A stretch of DNA of 64,000 nucleotides from Myxococcaceae bacterium (GCA_017881265.1 JADGRA010000066.1:106586-170585); one strand, 5' to 3'; positions 10,828-21,031 are shown, counted from the stretch's first letter. Numbers and translations are program-made. The notes: generated from the sequence alone by a model not told the origin.

Positions 10828-11480
10828 TAGCCCACCTCCCGCTCGCTGGGCAGGTACCCGGAGGCGCTCGGCGGGTAGGCAAAGACTTGGGCGAGGTGGC
10901 CCGGCTGCGCGCGCACCCGGGCGAGCCAGTCCACCACCGCCGGGTAACCTTCCAGCACGAAGCCCCCCTCATGCGCCAGGTGGGTGTAGGCGTAGAGGCA
11001 GATGTCCGCGACGCTGTAGCGGCCGCCGGCGAAGAAGGGCTGCGTCGCCAGCTGCTGCTGCATGACGGAGAGGACGGTTTGCCCGAGGCGCCGCTTGCCC
11101 TCCACCAGGGCCGGGTAGCGGGACAGCTTCCCCGTCAGCGTCCAGTGGCGCAGCGCCGCGATGCTGGGCTGGTGGGACTCCTGCTCGAAAAACATCCACC
11201 GCAGCGCCTGCGCCTGCGCCAGCGCGGTGTTGGGCCAGTAGGCCGTGCCCTGGGCCAGGTAGAAGAGGATGGCGTTGGACTCCGGAAGGAAGACGCCCGG
11301 ACTCGGCTCCAGCACCGGGACGGTGCCGCTTGGGTTCTTCTGGAGAAACGCCCCGGTGCGCGCCTCCCCGGCAAAAATGTCCACCCACTCCGTCTGGTAG
11401 GGCGTCCCCAGGTGGGCCAGCAGAAGACGGACTTTGTAGCCATTCTGCGAGGCGGCGTAGTCGTACAGGCGCATGGGCAT
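10827..11480 (-). CDS. Glutathione S-transferase family protein
   Basis: 217 aa. The N-terminal thioredoxin-like domain has the usual order: a YDYAASQNGYKVR start and NPSGTVPVLE at residues 49-58, with the cis-Pro of the GSH site, then a PESNAILFYLA segment. An all-helical C-terminal domain follows. GSTs conjugate or reduce electrophiles in the cytoplasm. The gene sits directly upstream of ada and shares one base with it, suggesting a joint response to alkylating compounds. The start could also be the ATG two codons later (11474). Confidence 0.88.
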   Translation of the reverse strand: MPMRLYDYAASQNGYKVRLLLAHLGTPYQTEWVDIFAGEARTGAFLQKNPSGTVPVLEPSPGVFLPESNAILFYLAQGTAYWPNTALAQAQALRWMFFEQESHQPSIAALRHWTLTGKLSRYPALVEGKRRLGQTVLSVMQQQLATQPFFAGGRYSVADICLYAYTHLAHEGGFVLEGYPAVVDWLARVRAQPGHLAQVFAYPPSASGYLPSEREVG

Positions 11481-11564
11481 TCTCCGGTGGTTGGCAGCCC
11501 CCGGAAGACTTGCCTGCCCCGGCGCCGGCCCGCTCCCCGGTTGTTGCCTTCAAAGTCTCGTGAA

Positions 11565-11583
11565 GGGCCCCGTGGGGCCCCTT
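11565..11583 (-). terminator. GC-rich hairpin ending the A2M-PBP1C-SpoIID operon
   Basis: Seven-base arms gggcccc (11565-11571) and ggggccc (11574-11580), with partial AAG/CTT extension, lie immediately after the SpoIID-like stop. The stem is strong but no clear U-run follows, so it may be an intrinsic terminator or a 3'-end stabiliser. Confidence 0.45.
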
Positions 11584-12653
11584 CAGCGCAGCGAGGCCAG
11601 CGGGAAGTAGTGCTGGAGAATTTCCCGGTACGTCTCTCCCCGCCCGGCGCGCAGCGCGGCGCCCGCCTGGCACAGGCCCAGGCCGTGCCCAAGTCCGGTT
11701 CCCTGCACCCGGACGGCTTGCCCCAAGGGAAGGAATTGGAAGCGGGCACTGCGCACCGCCCCCCAGCCGAGTGCCCGGTCCAGCACCCGGGCCACCGCGT
11801 CCCCGGCGGCAGCGCCACCCCCCGGCAAAAGTACCCGCACCACGTACCCGCCCTGGCCGACTTGGGCGTCCAGGGCCTCCGCCGCGAGGAGGGCCGGCGC
11901 CGGCGCCGCCAAAAGGGGCGCCAGCGCGCGCTGAAAGACGCCCAGCGGCACGTCCGCCTGCCAGCGGTGGGCGGGGCACCCGGTGTCCGGGACCGCGGCG
12001 GCGCCGGTGGCAGCGCTTCCGAAGACTTCCTCCGGCGCCCCGGTGTGGCCGCCACAGGCGGCGTGGAAGGGCGTCTCCGCGACGGCGCCTGAGGCCAGCA
12101 CCAGCACCCGGCCCGCGGTGGCCGCAGCGGCGGCACTGGCCGCTGCGCGGTGGGCGGCGCTGACGCCGCTGCCGCGCAGCAGCTGGCAGTGGGCCAAGTC
12201 GCACACGTCCGCGTCGGCGTGCCGTGGCCCCTGGGCGAGGAAGAAGCTGCGCGCCACCACCGCCTGTGCCGCAAGCGCGGCCGCCGCCGTCCCGGGCGTC
12301 GTCTCGGCAGCCACCACCTGGGCCACGTAGCCTTCCAAGGGAAGCAGCAGCACCAACGCCAGTTCCCCCCGGACGGCCCGCACCGACAGCGCGCCGCGGT
12401 AGTGGCGCGGCCCCTCCCCCGGCAGTCGCAACGTCCACGCTGCGTCGGCCAGGACGTACGGCTGGGCCACCTCCACCCCGTCCAACAACAGGCGGGAGGC
12501 GCTGGCCTCTAGGGAGTGCTGACTCGGGCCCTGCACGTCCAACTGCCGCGGGTGCAGGCGCTCCAGCAAGCGCACCCGCACCGGCGGCTGGGCGGAGGCC
12601 TGGGGCGCCAGCGCCAGCGCCGCCAGCAACAAGCCCCGGGCGGCCCCTCTCAC
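11583..12653 (-). CDS. SpoIID/LytB-domain protein (putative lytic transglycosylase)
   Basis: 356 aa with a signal peptide ending near APQASAQP. The SpoIID core is clear: AAETTPGTAAAALAAQ then VVARSFFL, where SpoIID has its catalytic Glu ahead of an A-L-x-A-Q-A-V-x-A-R motif. A C-G-G-H-T segment and a C-terminal GTGLGHGLGLCQ-G block, typical of SpoIID, also occur. SpoIID cleaves peptidoglycan strands lacking stem peptides in spore formers; LytB homologues exist outside them. The GTG start at 12653 overlaps the PBP1C stop (GTGA), so it is made with a peptidoglycan synthase. I infer a periplasmic glycan-trimming role coupled to PBP1C. Confidence 0.85.
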   Translation of the reverse strand: MRGAARGLLLAALALAPQASAQPPVRVRLLERLHPRQLDVQGPSQHSLEASASRLLLDGVEVAQPYVLADAAWTLRLPGEGPRHYRGALSVRAVRGELALVLLLPLEGYVAQVVAAETTPGTAAAALAAQAVVARSFFLAQGPRHADADVCDLAHCQLLRGSGVSAAHRAAASAAAAATAGRVLVLASGAVAETPFHAACGGHTGAPEEVFGSAATGAAAVPDTGCPAHRWQADVPLGVFQRALAPLLAAPAPALLAAEALDAQVGQGGYVVRVLLPGGGAAAGDAVARVLDRALGWGAVRSARFQFLPLGQAVRVQGTGLGHGLGLCQAGAALRAGRGETYREILQHYFPLASLR

Positions 12654-15007
12654 CGGGGCCCGCCACGCACCTGGTAGTCGGCGCTGGCCAGGGCCCGTGT
12701 CCCGCCGGGCAGCCACAATTCCACCCGGTGTCGCCCGCCGCGCGCCGGCAGCCGTCCGGTGAAGGGGGGAAGCAGCTGCAGGACGGCCCCCTCCTCGGTG
12801 CGCAACTCCAGGCGCAGGGCGCCGGGCGGCGGCCGGACGCGGACGGGGATGGACTGGGCGCTGTCGGGAAGGCCCGCTTCGAGGAGGTACTCGTCCCCGT
12901 CCTCTGGGCTGAGAAGCTGGGCCCGGCCTTCGGCCTGCGCCTCCTCCGGCCAGGGCCCGGCCTGCCAGCCTTGCGTCCGCGCCCAGGCGTAGAAGTCCGG
13001 GCCGACGTCCAGCACGCTGTGGCGGGCCGGCCCCGTCCCACTCTCGCGGTGCATGGCGCAGTCCTCGCGCGGCGCGGTGCCGGGCAGAAACACTTCCTCC
13101 ACGGCAGAGGGGCAGTGGCGCGAGGCGCGCTGGCCGGACAGCGCACACACCCGGACGTGCTGGAAGCGGCTCCTGTCCACCAGGGGACGCAACGGCCGCC
13201 CCCGCATGGCCAGCGCCAGAATGCGGGCGAAGATGGGGCCCGCCCCGGAAATGCCGGACACCTTGTGCATGGGCACGCCGTCGAAGTTGCCGGCCCACAC
13301 CGCCACCGTCCGCTCGGCGGTGAAGCCCACCGTCCAGTTGTCCACGTAGGCCCGGGAGGTGCCCGTCTTGGCGGCCACCGGAAAGGACAGGCGCAGCGCG
13401 TTGTCCAGCCCGAAGGCCGGGGCCCGGGCCGCCTCGTCGGACAGCACGTCGGTGAGGAGGGCCACCGCGTCGCGCGGGAGAAAGCGGCGGGCTTGTAGTT
13501 CGCGCGGCACCGGCAGCGGCTGGCCCTGGGCGTCGCGCGCGGCCAGCACACTCACCAGCGGGCCCAGCACGCCCCCGCGGGCCAGGCCCCGGTAGGCCCG
13601 GGCCAATTCCCACAACGAGACGTCGCCGTTCCCCAGCACCAGCCCTACCCCGTAGTGCGCGGCGTCCTGGGAGAGGGAGGCGAAGCCCGCCTCATGCAGC
13701 AGCGACAGGACGCGCTCGGCCCCCAGCGCATCCGCCAGGCGCACCGCCGGGACGTTGTAGCTGTTGGCCAGCGCGGCGCGCAGCCGCACCGGCCCGTGCA
13801 CGTGCCGGTCGTAGTTGCGCGGGACATACTCCCCGCCGGGCGTGGACAGGTGCCACTCCACGTCGCTGAGGAGACTGGAGGCCGTCCAGCCTTCTGCCAG
13901 GGCCAGGCCATAGACGAAGGGTTTGAGAGCGCTGCCCGGCTGGCGCAGCGCCCGGACGCCGTCGTTCTGCCCTTCGTGCTCGACGTCGGCGAAGTCCGCG
14001 CTGCCGGCGTAGGCCAGCACCTCCCCGGTGGCGTTGTCCACCACCAGCGCCGCGGCCTGGCCAATGCGGCCATCGGAGGCCAATTCGGCCCGCAGCGCCT
14101 CCTCCACCCCGCGCTGCAGCGTGGCGTCGATGGTGGTGACCACCTCGGCGGCCTGGGAGAGGCCGAGGCTGGCCCGCCGCCGCAGCAACTCCGTCACCAG
14201 GTGCGGTGCAGAAAACGGGTGGACCGCCGACACGAGGTCCCACGGCGCAAGGGCGGCCACGCGCGCCGTCTCCGCGTCCAGGAAGCCCGCGCGGCCCATC
14301 GCTTGAAGGACAAGCTGCATGCGGCGGCGCGCCGCCTCCGGGCAGAGAGACGGGTCGCCGCTGGCCGGAGCGCGCGCCAGGCCGGCCAGCAGCGCCGCCT
14401 GCCCGACGGAAAGGGCCCACGCCGGCCGGCCGAAATACGCTTCGGCGGCCGCTTCCACGCCGCGCACGTCCCGGCCCAGCGCTACCCGGTCCAGGTAGGC
14501 CCGAAGCAGCGCTTCCCGCGGCAGGTGCACCGTCAGGCGCACCGCCCACAGTGCTTCCTGCAGCTTGCCCACAAGCGTGCGCTCCCGCGGGACCAGCTGG
14601 CGGGCCAGTTGCTGGGCCAGCGTCGAGGCGCCACTCACCACCCGGGCGGCGCGCAGGTTGTCGCGCACGGCCCGCGCCACCGCCAGCGGGTCGACGCCGG
14701 GGTGCCGGCCGAAGCGGCGGTCCTCCGCGGCGACGAAGGCCTGCACCAGCTGCTGCGGCGGCGGTGCGTCTACCGGCAGGGCCAGGGCGTGCCCGTCGGG
14801 GCTGGCCACCTCTCGCAGCACGCCCCCCGCGCGGTCCAGCACCCGCAGGCTGGTGAGAGGACTCTGCGTCAGCAGCCCTTGCGGCAACGGCAGCAGCACG
14901 AAGCCCGCTGCCACCGCCAGCCCGGCGAGGACAAGCACGGCCAACGCGCGTGCCGCCCGAGAGGCCCAGCAGCGGAGGTGTCCGCCCTTTGCCTGCGCCG
15001 TCTTCAC
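12650..15007 (-). CDS. pbpC: Penicillin-binding protein 1C (bifunctional transglycosylase/transpeptidase)
   Basis: 785 aa. One membrane segment (~20-40) anchors a periplasmic enzyme. The GT51 transglycosylase domain follows, with catalytic EDRRF (E95) and the SGASTLAQQ motif (125-133). The transpeptidase has S359-x2-K362, a SYN motif and K547-T-G-T. The last ~120 residues form a beta-rich C-terminal extension, as in PBP1C. It polymerises and cross-links peptidoglycan. The gene starts with GTG inside the stop of the alpha-2-macroglobulin gene (GTGA), the same pairing as yfhM-pbpC in E. coli, and ends in a GTGA overlap with the SpoIID-like gene. Confidence 0.93.
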   Translation of the reverse strand: MKTAQAKGGHLRCWASRAARALAVLVLAGLAVAAGFVLLPLPQGLLTQSPLTSLRVLDRAGGVLREVASPDGHALALPVDAPPPQQLVQAFVAAEDRRFGRHPGVDPLAVARAVRDNLRAARVVSGASTLAQQLARQLVPRERTLVGKLQEALWAVRLTVHLPREALLRAYLDRVALGRDVRGVEAAAEAYFGRPAWALSVGQAALLAGLARAPASGDPSLCPEAARRRMQLVLQAMGRAGFLDAETARVAALAPWDLVSAVHPFSAPHLVTELLRRRASLGLSQAAEVVTTIDATLQRGVEEALRAELASDGRIGQAAALVVDNATGEVLAYAGSADFADVEHEGQNDGVRALRQPGSALKPFVYGLALAEGWTASSLLSDVEWHLSTPGGEYVPRNYDRHVHGPVRLRAALANSYNVPAVRLADALGAERVLSLLHEAGFASLSQDAAHYGVGLVLGNGDVSLWELARAYRGLARGGVLGPLVSVLAARDAQGQPLPVPRELQARRFLPRDAVALLTDVLSDEAARAPAFGLDNALRLSFPVAAKTGTSRAYVDNWTVGFTAERTVAVWAGNFDGVPMHKVSGISGAGPIFARILALAMRGRPLRPLVDRSRFQHVRVCALSGQRASRHCPSAVEEVFLPGTAPREDCAMHRESGTGPARHSVLDVGPDFYAWARTQGWQAGPWPEEAQAEGRAQLLSPEDGDEYLLEAGLPDSAQSIPVRVRPPPGALRLELRTEEGAVLQLLPPFTGRLPARGGRHRVELWLPGGTRALASADYQVRGGPR

Positions 15008-18000
15008 TTCTGGGCCAGGCTACCGTCGGCCACCACGCGGAAGGTGCCACCCTCGGAGCGGCCAAACACCTCCGGGGCGTACATTTCCTCGGCGTGGGCT
15101 GGCATCAGGACGAAGTCCCCCGGCGTGGTGGCCCGGGCAACAATGCTGGTGAGCTGGATGCCGGGCGGCAGGTGGTCGGCGAAGAGCACCACGCGGTCAT
15201 CGCGGCGCTCGGTGTGGTTGAAGGGCGACCAGAAGCCCATGGCCCAGGGCGTGCTGCCCTCGCCGTCGTCGCCGCCGTCCTCCTCTGCCTCGTCCCCCCC
15301 GCCGGACCGCGCACCGGCCCCCCGGGCGGTGGTGGCGAGGGTGGTGTCCACCGCCTCGAGGCCCGCCGGCAGGGGAACGGCGATGGCCACGTTGGTGCGT
15401 TCCATGGACGTCGCCAGGCGCACCTGGACGCGCACCAGTTCCCCGGCCCGCACCGCCTTCACCTGGCCGCCGCCCGCGTACGGCTCCACCCAGCGCTGCA
15501 CCACAATGCCTCTGTCCAGCGCCGTGGTGGGCATAGTGGCCGGCGCGTAGCGCAACAGCGCGCCGTAGTAGAGGACGCCGGCCCTGCCGTCCCGCCGGAA
15601 GTCGAGGGCCACCGGCCCGCCCGTGCGCGGCAGCTGCGGCAGCGGCACGCTGTGGCGCTGCACGTCGAGTGAGCGGCCCCGGAAGGGCGTCGCGACCAGG
15701 TCCTGCTTGTCCAGCGTCACCCGGCCGACGAAGTCCGGCGTGTCGCGCTCCTTCACCCGTGTCACCTCGGTCAGCGCCATGAGGGCAAAGGCCGCCTCCT
15801 GGGTGGTGCGGTAGCGCCCGTCGGCCCCGCGCACGCCGGTGAGGTAGCGAGCCATCTTCGCGACGTACGGGTGGTCCGGCGTGACGTCCGTGAGGGTGAG
15901 GAGCACGAGCGCCGTGGTGCGCACGTCGCTGGTCCAGCGGGAGGCGTAGGTGGCTGGATTCATCTCCTCGAAGTGCAGTCCGGCCGTGGACTCCTTGGCG
16001 CGGTCCATGACTTCCGCTAGCACGGTGCGGGCCTGGGCGCGGTCCCCGCCCCCGGTAAACATGGCGTCGGCCAGCATGGCCCGGGCGAAGAGGGGCAGCT
16101 GGTCTCGCCGCGAGAACAGCTCGCCGTAGTAGGAGGCTTTGGGCGCCCCGGTGCGGGCCAGGGCCCACAGCGCAAAGGTGCGCGTCGTGTCGTCGAGGTG
16201 CCCGCCCCAGTAGCTGCAGCGCACCCCGATGCCCGAGGCCACTACGCGGGCCAGGAAGTCCTGCCCGCGCTTGAGCGCGGCTGCGTCCACCGGGTAGCCC
16301 ACTTCCGCCGAGCGGCCCAGGGCCAGCACGGCGTAGGAGGAGGCCCACTCAGCCGAGCACCCGTCGCTGGACCAGTAGCGGTAGCCGCCGTCGAGGTTTT
16401 GCAGCCCCTCGATGGCCTTCACGGTGCGGCGGATGAGCGTGTCCGGGTCGTGCGCCCCCTGCTCGGCTAGGGCCCCCTCTCCGACCCACGCCGTGGCGGT
16501 GTCCGACTTCCAGGGGATGGCGAAGCGGCCGCTCAGCTCCCGCAGCGCGACGAAGGGGACCAGCCGCGAGGACAGCTGCTCGAGGCAGCCGTAGGGGTAG
16601 TCCACCAACTGGCGCATGGCCTCGGAGAAGCCACCCAGGGCGGTGGAGGCCAACGTCACCTCGAGGCCCCCGACGTCCGGCCGCATGCCTGATGGCGGCA
16701 CCAGCGCCTCGCGGCGCACGTCCGTCGTGTCCCCGGCCACCGCCACCGCCTCCAGGGCGGTGGGCAGCTGCACCGGGATGTGCTGCTCCAGCCCGTCGTG
16801 CTCGCCGCCGCCGCTGACGGAGAAGCGGAACACGGCCTCGCCGCGGGCCACCGCGCGGTAGCGGAAGCGCACCTCGCGCGGCCGCGCGTCGACAAGCGTC
16901 ACCTGCTGGACCGCCGGCCCCTCCAGGACGAGGCCCTGGACGTCGGCCTTCACCTCCGCCTCCTTCACCTTGCCCCCGGGCGCATGCACCACCACCCCTG
17001 CCTCCACCACGTCCCCGACGCGTAGCAGCCGGGGAAGGGCCGGCAGGGCCAGCAGGGGCTTGCTGACGGTGACGTGTGACTCTCCACTGCCCAGCTGCTC
17101 GCCCCGGGTGAGGGCCACCGCCATCAACCGGTAGGTGGTGAGGTTGTCCGGCAGGGTGAATTCCACCTGCGCCCGCCCCTCGGCGTCGGTGAGGACGGCC
17201 GGGGCAAACAGCACCGTCGTCTTGAACTCGCTGCGAAAGCCGCTGCCGGCGCCCTCGCCGCCGCCGCCACCGCCGCCCCCCAGCCCCTTCTCTCCGTACA
17301 GCTTGCGCTGGACGAGGTGGACCAATGGCTCGCCCAGGCGGACGGACAGTCCCCGCAGCGGATGCACGGCTTCCATGACGTCGGGGACCTGGTAGCCGGT
17401 GAGGCGAAGCACGCCCTCGTCCACCGCCCACACCGTCACCTGGCTGGGCACCCCCTGGCCCTTCCAGTCCGTGACGTGCACGGCCACCCGGACTTTGTCC
17501 CGGGGGCGTCGTTCCGCGCCGTCGGGCGCCAGTTGCACGGCCAGACGCTTGCTCTTCTTCTCCACGCGCAGCTGCGCGTAGCCCACCCGCACCGTGGGAC
17601 GGCCCGGGTCGTCGCGCAGGTCCGTCCCGGCGGGCTCCTCCACTCGGCCGCGCACCAGCACCACCGAGACGAAGACGTTGGGAATGTCCCCCTCGCCGAG
17701 CGGCACGTCCAGGGCGGTGGCAGCCCCCTGTAGCCTCACCCGCCTGGCGGTGAGGACGCCCTCGCGCTCCACGGTGAGGAGGGCTTCGGCGTCCGGGAAG
17801 GGACTCTTCACCAGCACGCGCGCCGTCTCGCCCACGTCGTACAGCGCCTTGTCCGGAACGAGGTCGATGCGGTCGGTGTCGTTGCGCTGCCAGCTGACCC
17901 AGCCGCTGCCCAGCACATACAGGCCGGCAGTGGTGGTTTGCGCGCGGCCACTGGCGTCATGCACCGTCGCCTTGAGGATGTAGAAGCCGCCCTCCTTCGG

Positions 18001-20862
18001 GGTGAAGGTGCAGCTGGCCGGGGTGGCCTCCGTCTTCACCTTGCAGCCGCCGGCGGCCTCCTCCACCGGCTCGCTCACCGTCGACCAGCGCTCCCCGACG
18101 CCCTTCTTGCGGATGAATTTCCAGTCGCGCCGGACGACGGACACCTCCACCTCGGTGCCCGCCTGCCGGGTGCCCGCGGGGGTGACGGCCACCACTTCCA
18201 GCGTGACGGGCTTCCCCGCCTCCGCGAAGCCGGTGCTGCGCGGACGCAGGCCCGCGTAGAGGGCTGCCGGGTGGACGGTGATGGCCACCCGGTTGGCCTG
18301 GCGCTGGCGACTCACGTCGGTGACTTCCGCCTCGACGGTGTAGACGTAGGTGCGATCCCCGGGCGTCTCGGCCTTGCCAGCCTGCAGCGCCAGGACGCCC
18401 ATGGAGTCCGTCTTCCCCTCGCCGGCGGCGAAGACGTCGGAGACGCGTTGGGGCGCCTCCTCGTCCCAGGCCGCCACCGTCTGGCCGAAGGCGAAGCCCT
18501 CGTTGCCGGCCGGCTCGAAGGAGAGGCTGTTGCGCATCACCGTCCAGCGGACCTCGGCAGAGGCCATGGCCCCGCCAAACAGGTAGCGGGCCAGCACCTG
18601 CGCCGTGACGGCGTCCCCACCGGCCATGTCCCGGGCGGGGCTGGAGACGTCCACCTTGAATTGGGGCGCCCGGTATTCCTCCACGCGGAAGGAGCCGGAG
18701 TAGCGGATGGGCTTCCCCTGCACTGTCGTGGAGGCGGTCACCTGGAAGGTGCCCAGCGGCAGGTCGCGGTCGAGCGCCACTTCGGTCGAGAAGGTGCCGT
18801 AGTCGTCCAGGCTGAGCGTCCGGCTCGCCACTTCCTTGCCGCGCGAGGTGACGACGCGCAGCTGCACCGGCGACCCCTTGGGCGGGCTGAGAATCTTCCC
18901 CAGCGCGCGGTAGCGGGCCAGTCCCTTGAGGAAGACGGTGTCCCCCGGGCGGTAGATGCCGCGGTCGGCAAACACCGTCCCGAGACTCTTCGGCGTCCGC
19001 CCGTCCCAGTCCGTGGGCAAGTCGAAGGCCCATGGGCCGAAGCCGCCCATCCAACTGGAGAGGGTGACGCCGGTGTCGCCGCCCAGGCTGGCCGCCACCA
19101 GCGCGAACGGCGGCTCCCAGACGTCCCGTCCCTCGGCGGACGGCAGCACTTCGGCCAGACCCGGAAGGCGCGCCAGCCCGTCGGTGTCGCTACGGCCCCG
19201 CCAGCGGACGGTGCCGGTGCGGTCGAGGAGTTGAAGGTCCGCACCCACCACCGGTTTTCCGTCCGACAGTCGCGTCACCCACACCGCGCTGGAGGTCGCG
19301 CCCAGCTTGGCGTGGACGACCAGGTCCGTCAGCTGTCCGGACACGTGCCGGGTGCGGCGCCATTCGTCGGAGAGCTCCGGGGCGGTGAGTTCGGCAAAGA
19401 AGAGCGTCGTCCCCTTGCCCGCGAGGAAGGAGCGCATGGGAAGCGGCCGCGTCTGCAGGACGTTGGCCGAGCCGGACGTGTCGAGCGTGGTGAGGACGGA
19501 GCTTCCCGGCGGGGTGGCCTGGCCGGCGCGGCGGCTCCCGAGGAAGCGCGCCATGTCCGCCGGCGAGAGCGCCCAGAGGCGTGCCTGCAGACGCTGCAGG
19601 TTGGTCACCTCGACGGGGAGCGCACCGTCGCCGGAGGCCTCCAGCAGCGCCACGTCCGGGCCCGGGTCGAAGCCCGGCTCCAGGTCCGTGGTGCGGAAGC
19701 CGTCGCTGGCCGCCGGGGCGAGCTGCCCGAATTCGTCCCGCACCCCGGGCGCGACGCTGACGCGGTAGTCCGTCCCCGGACGGAAGCGGCCCGGCACGGC
19801 GACCCGGGGGGCCTCCCGGCTGTCGCCGGGGAAGACCTCGGCATTCTCCCAGTCCAGCGTCACCGCCGGCTGGATGGTGAGCTTCTCCTTGAGGCTGGCC
19901 AGGACGGCGGGGTTGCTGGTGTGCAGGACGAGCGGGCCGTAGGGACAGCGCCGGGCGCCGGTGCGACAGCCGTCGGCGCCGAGGATGGCCATCGCCCCGT
20001 AGGTGCGAAGGGCGAAGCGTCGCTCCTGTCCCAGGGTGAGGGGGCCCTCGGCGCCCCGCAGGGTGGCGGCGAGGACGAGGGTGACGGGGGTGCCAAGGGG
20101 CAGCGGCTTTCCCAGCACCACCTCGTACCGCGTCTGCCGGCTCGCAACGAAGGTGCGCCCCTGACCGGGCCGTTCCTTGCCCGTGTCCAGCACCTCCGCC
20201 TTGGCGATGGTGAAGGGCCAGGCCGTCTCCTCCCGACCCACCAGCACGCGCAATGCCTTCTCGAGTTCCAGCACGGGCTGGTTGAGGAGGAGGACGAAGT
20301 GCTGGCCGGGCGTCACCCAGGCCCAGCCCTCCGCCGGCTCGACGGACTGCACGGCGGGCGATGGCGTCTGGAACGTCCAGCTGTAGCCCTCGGCCAGGGC
20401 CCGGCCGTCGACGGACTTCAGGCCGGCCGGCACGGTGACGGTGAAGCGGGTGGAGAAGGGCAGGGGCGCCTGGGAGACGAATTCCACGCTGGCCGAGCCG
20501 AGCCAGCGCCATTCCCCGGACACGGATGGCTGAAGCTGCGCTGGCGGCGGCACGCCTGCCTGCGCCTCGACGGTGCTGAGGGGCATGACGGGAAGGGAAA
20601 ACGTCAGCGTGGGCCGGACGTCAGTGCCGGCCTCGCCCCGGGGCCGCGCGGCCACGACAGCCAGTGTCCCGTTGGCGCCGGCCAGGGCCTCGGCTGACAG
20701 CTGGAGCGCCGGCGGGGCCGGCACCGGCTCCAGCTGCAGTCCCTCCACGGCCGGGGCCTTCCCCTTGCCACAGCCCAGCAGCAGCACTCCGGCCGCGGCC
20801 AGCCAGCCCCAGTGCCGCTTCCCGGCGAATCCACCCTCGACGCGTCGACGCAACTGCCCCAT
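15004..20862 (-). CDS. Bacterial alpha-2-macroglobulin lipoprotein with thioester motif
   Basis: 1952 aa. A basic N-terminus, hydrophobic core and LLLGCG lipobox (C31) mark a lipoprotein. A chain of macroglobulin-like beta domains follows, and YGCLEQ at C1426-Q1429 is the thioester that covalently traps attacking proteases. A glycine-rich loop of ~9 residues lies near residue 1200. Enterobacterial YfhM has about 1650 aa, so this one is longer. A2M plus PBP1C is a known pair: A2M is thought to guard the periplasm after wall damage while PBP1C repairs it. It is first in a three-gene coupled operon and lies downstream of a Ser/Thr kinase gene on the same strand (169-nt gap). Confidence 0.95.
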   Translation of the reverse strand: MGQLRRRVEGGFAGKRHWGWLAAAGVLLLGCGKGKAPAVEGLQLEPVPAPPALQLSAEALAGANGTLAVVAARPRGEAGTDVRPTLTFSLPVMPLSTVEAQAGVPPPAQLQPSVSGEWRWLGSASVEFVSQAPLPFSTRFTVTVPAGLKSVDGRALAEGYSWTFQTPSPAVQSVEPAEGWAWVTPGQHFVLLLNQPVLELEKALRVLVGREETAWPFTIAKAEVLDTGKERPGQGRTFVASRQTRYEVVLGKPLPLGTPVTLVLAATLRGAEGPLTLGQERRFALRTYGAMAILGADGCRTGARRCPYGPLVLHTSNPAVLASLKEKLTIQPAVTLDWENAEVFPGDSREAPRVAVPGRFRPGTDYRVSVAPGVRDEFGQLAPAASDGFRTTDLEPGFDPGPDVALLEASGDGALPVEVTNLQRLQARLWALSPADMARFLGSRRAGQATPPGSSVLTTLDTSGSANVLQTRPLPMRSFLAGKGTTLFFAELTAPELSDEWRRTRHVSGQLTDLVVHAKLGATSSAVWVTRLSDGKPVVGADLQLLDRTGTVRWRGRSDTDGLARLPGLAEVLPSAEGRDVWEPPFALVAASLGGDTGVTLSSWMGGFGPWAFDLPTDWDGRTPKSLGTVFADRGIYRPGDTVFLKGLARYRALGKILSPPKGSPVQLRVVTSRGKEVASRTLSLDDYGTFSTEVALDRDLPLGTFQVTASTTVQGKPIRYSGSFRVEEYRAPQFKVDVSSPARDMAGGDAVTAQVLARYLFGGAMASAEVRWTVMRNSLSFEPAGNEGFAFGQTVAAWDEEAPQRVSDVFAAGEGKTDSMGVLALQAGKAETPGDRTYVYTVEAEVTDVSRQRQANRVAITVHPAALYAGLRPRSTGFAEAGKPVTLEVVAVTPAGTRQAGTEVEVSVVRRDWKFIRKKGVGERWSTVSEPVEEAAGGCKVKTEATPASCTFTPKEGGFYILKATVHDASGRAQTTTAGLYVLGSGWVSWQRNDTDRIDLVPDKALYDVGETARVLVKSPFPDAEALLTVEREGVLTARRVRLQGAATALDVPLGEGDIPNVFVSVVLVRGRVEEPAGTDLRDDPGRPTVRVGYAQLRVEKKSKRLAVQLAPDGAERRPRDKVRVAVHVTDWKGQGVPSQVTVWAVDEGVLRLTGYQVPDVMEAVHPLRGLSVRLGEPLVHLVQRKLYGEKGLGGGGGGGGEGAGSGFRSEFKTTVLFAPAVLTDAEGRAQVEFTLPDNLTTYRLMAVALTRGEQLGSGESHVTVSKPLLALPALPRLLRVGDVVEAGVVVHAPGGKVKEAEVKADVQGLVLEGPAVQQVTLVDARPREVRFRYRAVARGEAVFRFSVSGGGEHDGLEQHIPVQLPTALEAVAVAGDTTDVRREALVPPSGMRPDVGGLEVTLASTALGGFSEAMRQLVDYPYGCLEQLSSRLVPFVALRELSGRFAIPWKSDTATAWVGEGALAEQGAHDPDTLIRRTVKAIEGLQNLDGGYRYWSSDGCSAEWASSYAVLALGRSAEVGYPVDAAALKRGQDFLARVVASGIGVRCSYWGGHLDDTTRTFALWALARTGAPKASYYGELFSRRDQLPLFARAMLADAMFTGGGDRAQARTVLAEVMDRAKESTAGLHFEEMNPATYASRWTSDVRTTALVLLTLTDVTPDHPYVAKMARYLTGVRGADGRYRTTQEAAFALMALTEVTRVKERDTPDFVGRVTLDKQDLVATPFRGRSLDVQRHSVPLPQLPRTGGPVALDFRRDGRAGVLYYGALLRYAPATMPTTALDRGIVVQRWVEPYAGGGQVKAVRAGELVRVQVRLATSMERTNVAIAVPLPAGLEAVDTTLATTARGAGARSGGGDEAEEDGGDDGEGSTPWAMGFWSPFNHTERRDDRVVLFADHLPPGIQLTSIVARATTPGDFVLMPAHAEEMYAPEVFGRSEGGTFRVVADGSLAQK

Positions 20863-21031
20863 GTGGCGCCTCTCCCCATGCCAGGCAACCCAAGGCGGCG
20901 CCTCGATGGTTCCGGACGGGATGCATCTCCCGACTTCCCGGACCGGCGTGTCAACGGTGCCGCACCTCGGCCTGGTGTGACGCGGTCAATGCACTCCGCG
21001 CGCCAGAGGCGGGTGAGGAGAGGCGCCAGGC

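Noticed and set aside
11583..13613. Long open frame extending the SpoIID-like protein upstream to 676 aa
   Set aside because: The upstream half lies inside pbpC in another frame; the signal peptide and GTGA overlap fix the start at 12653.
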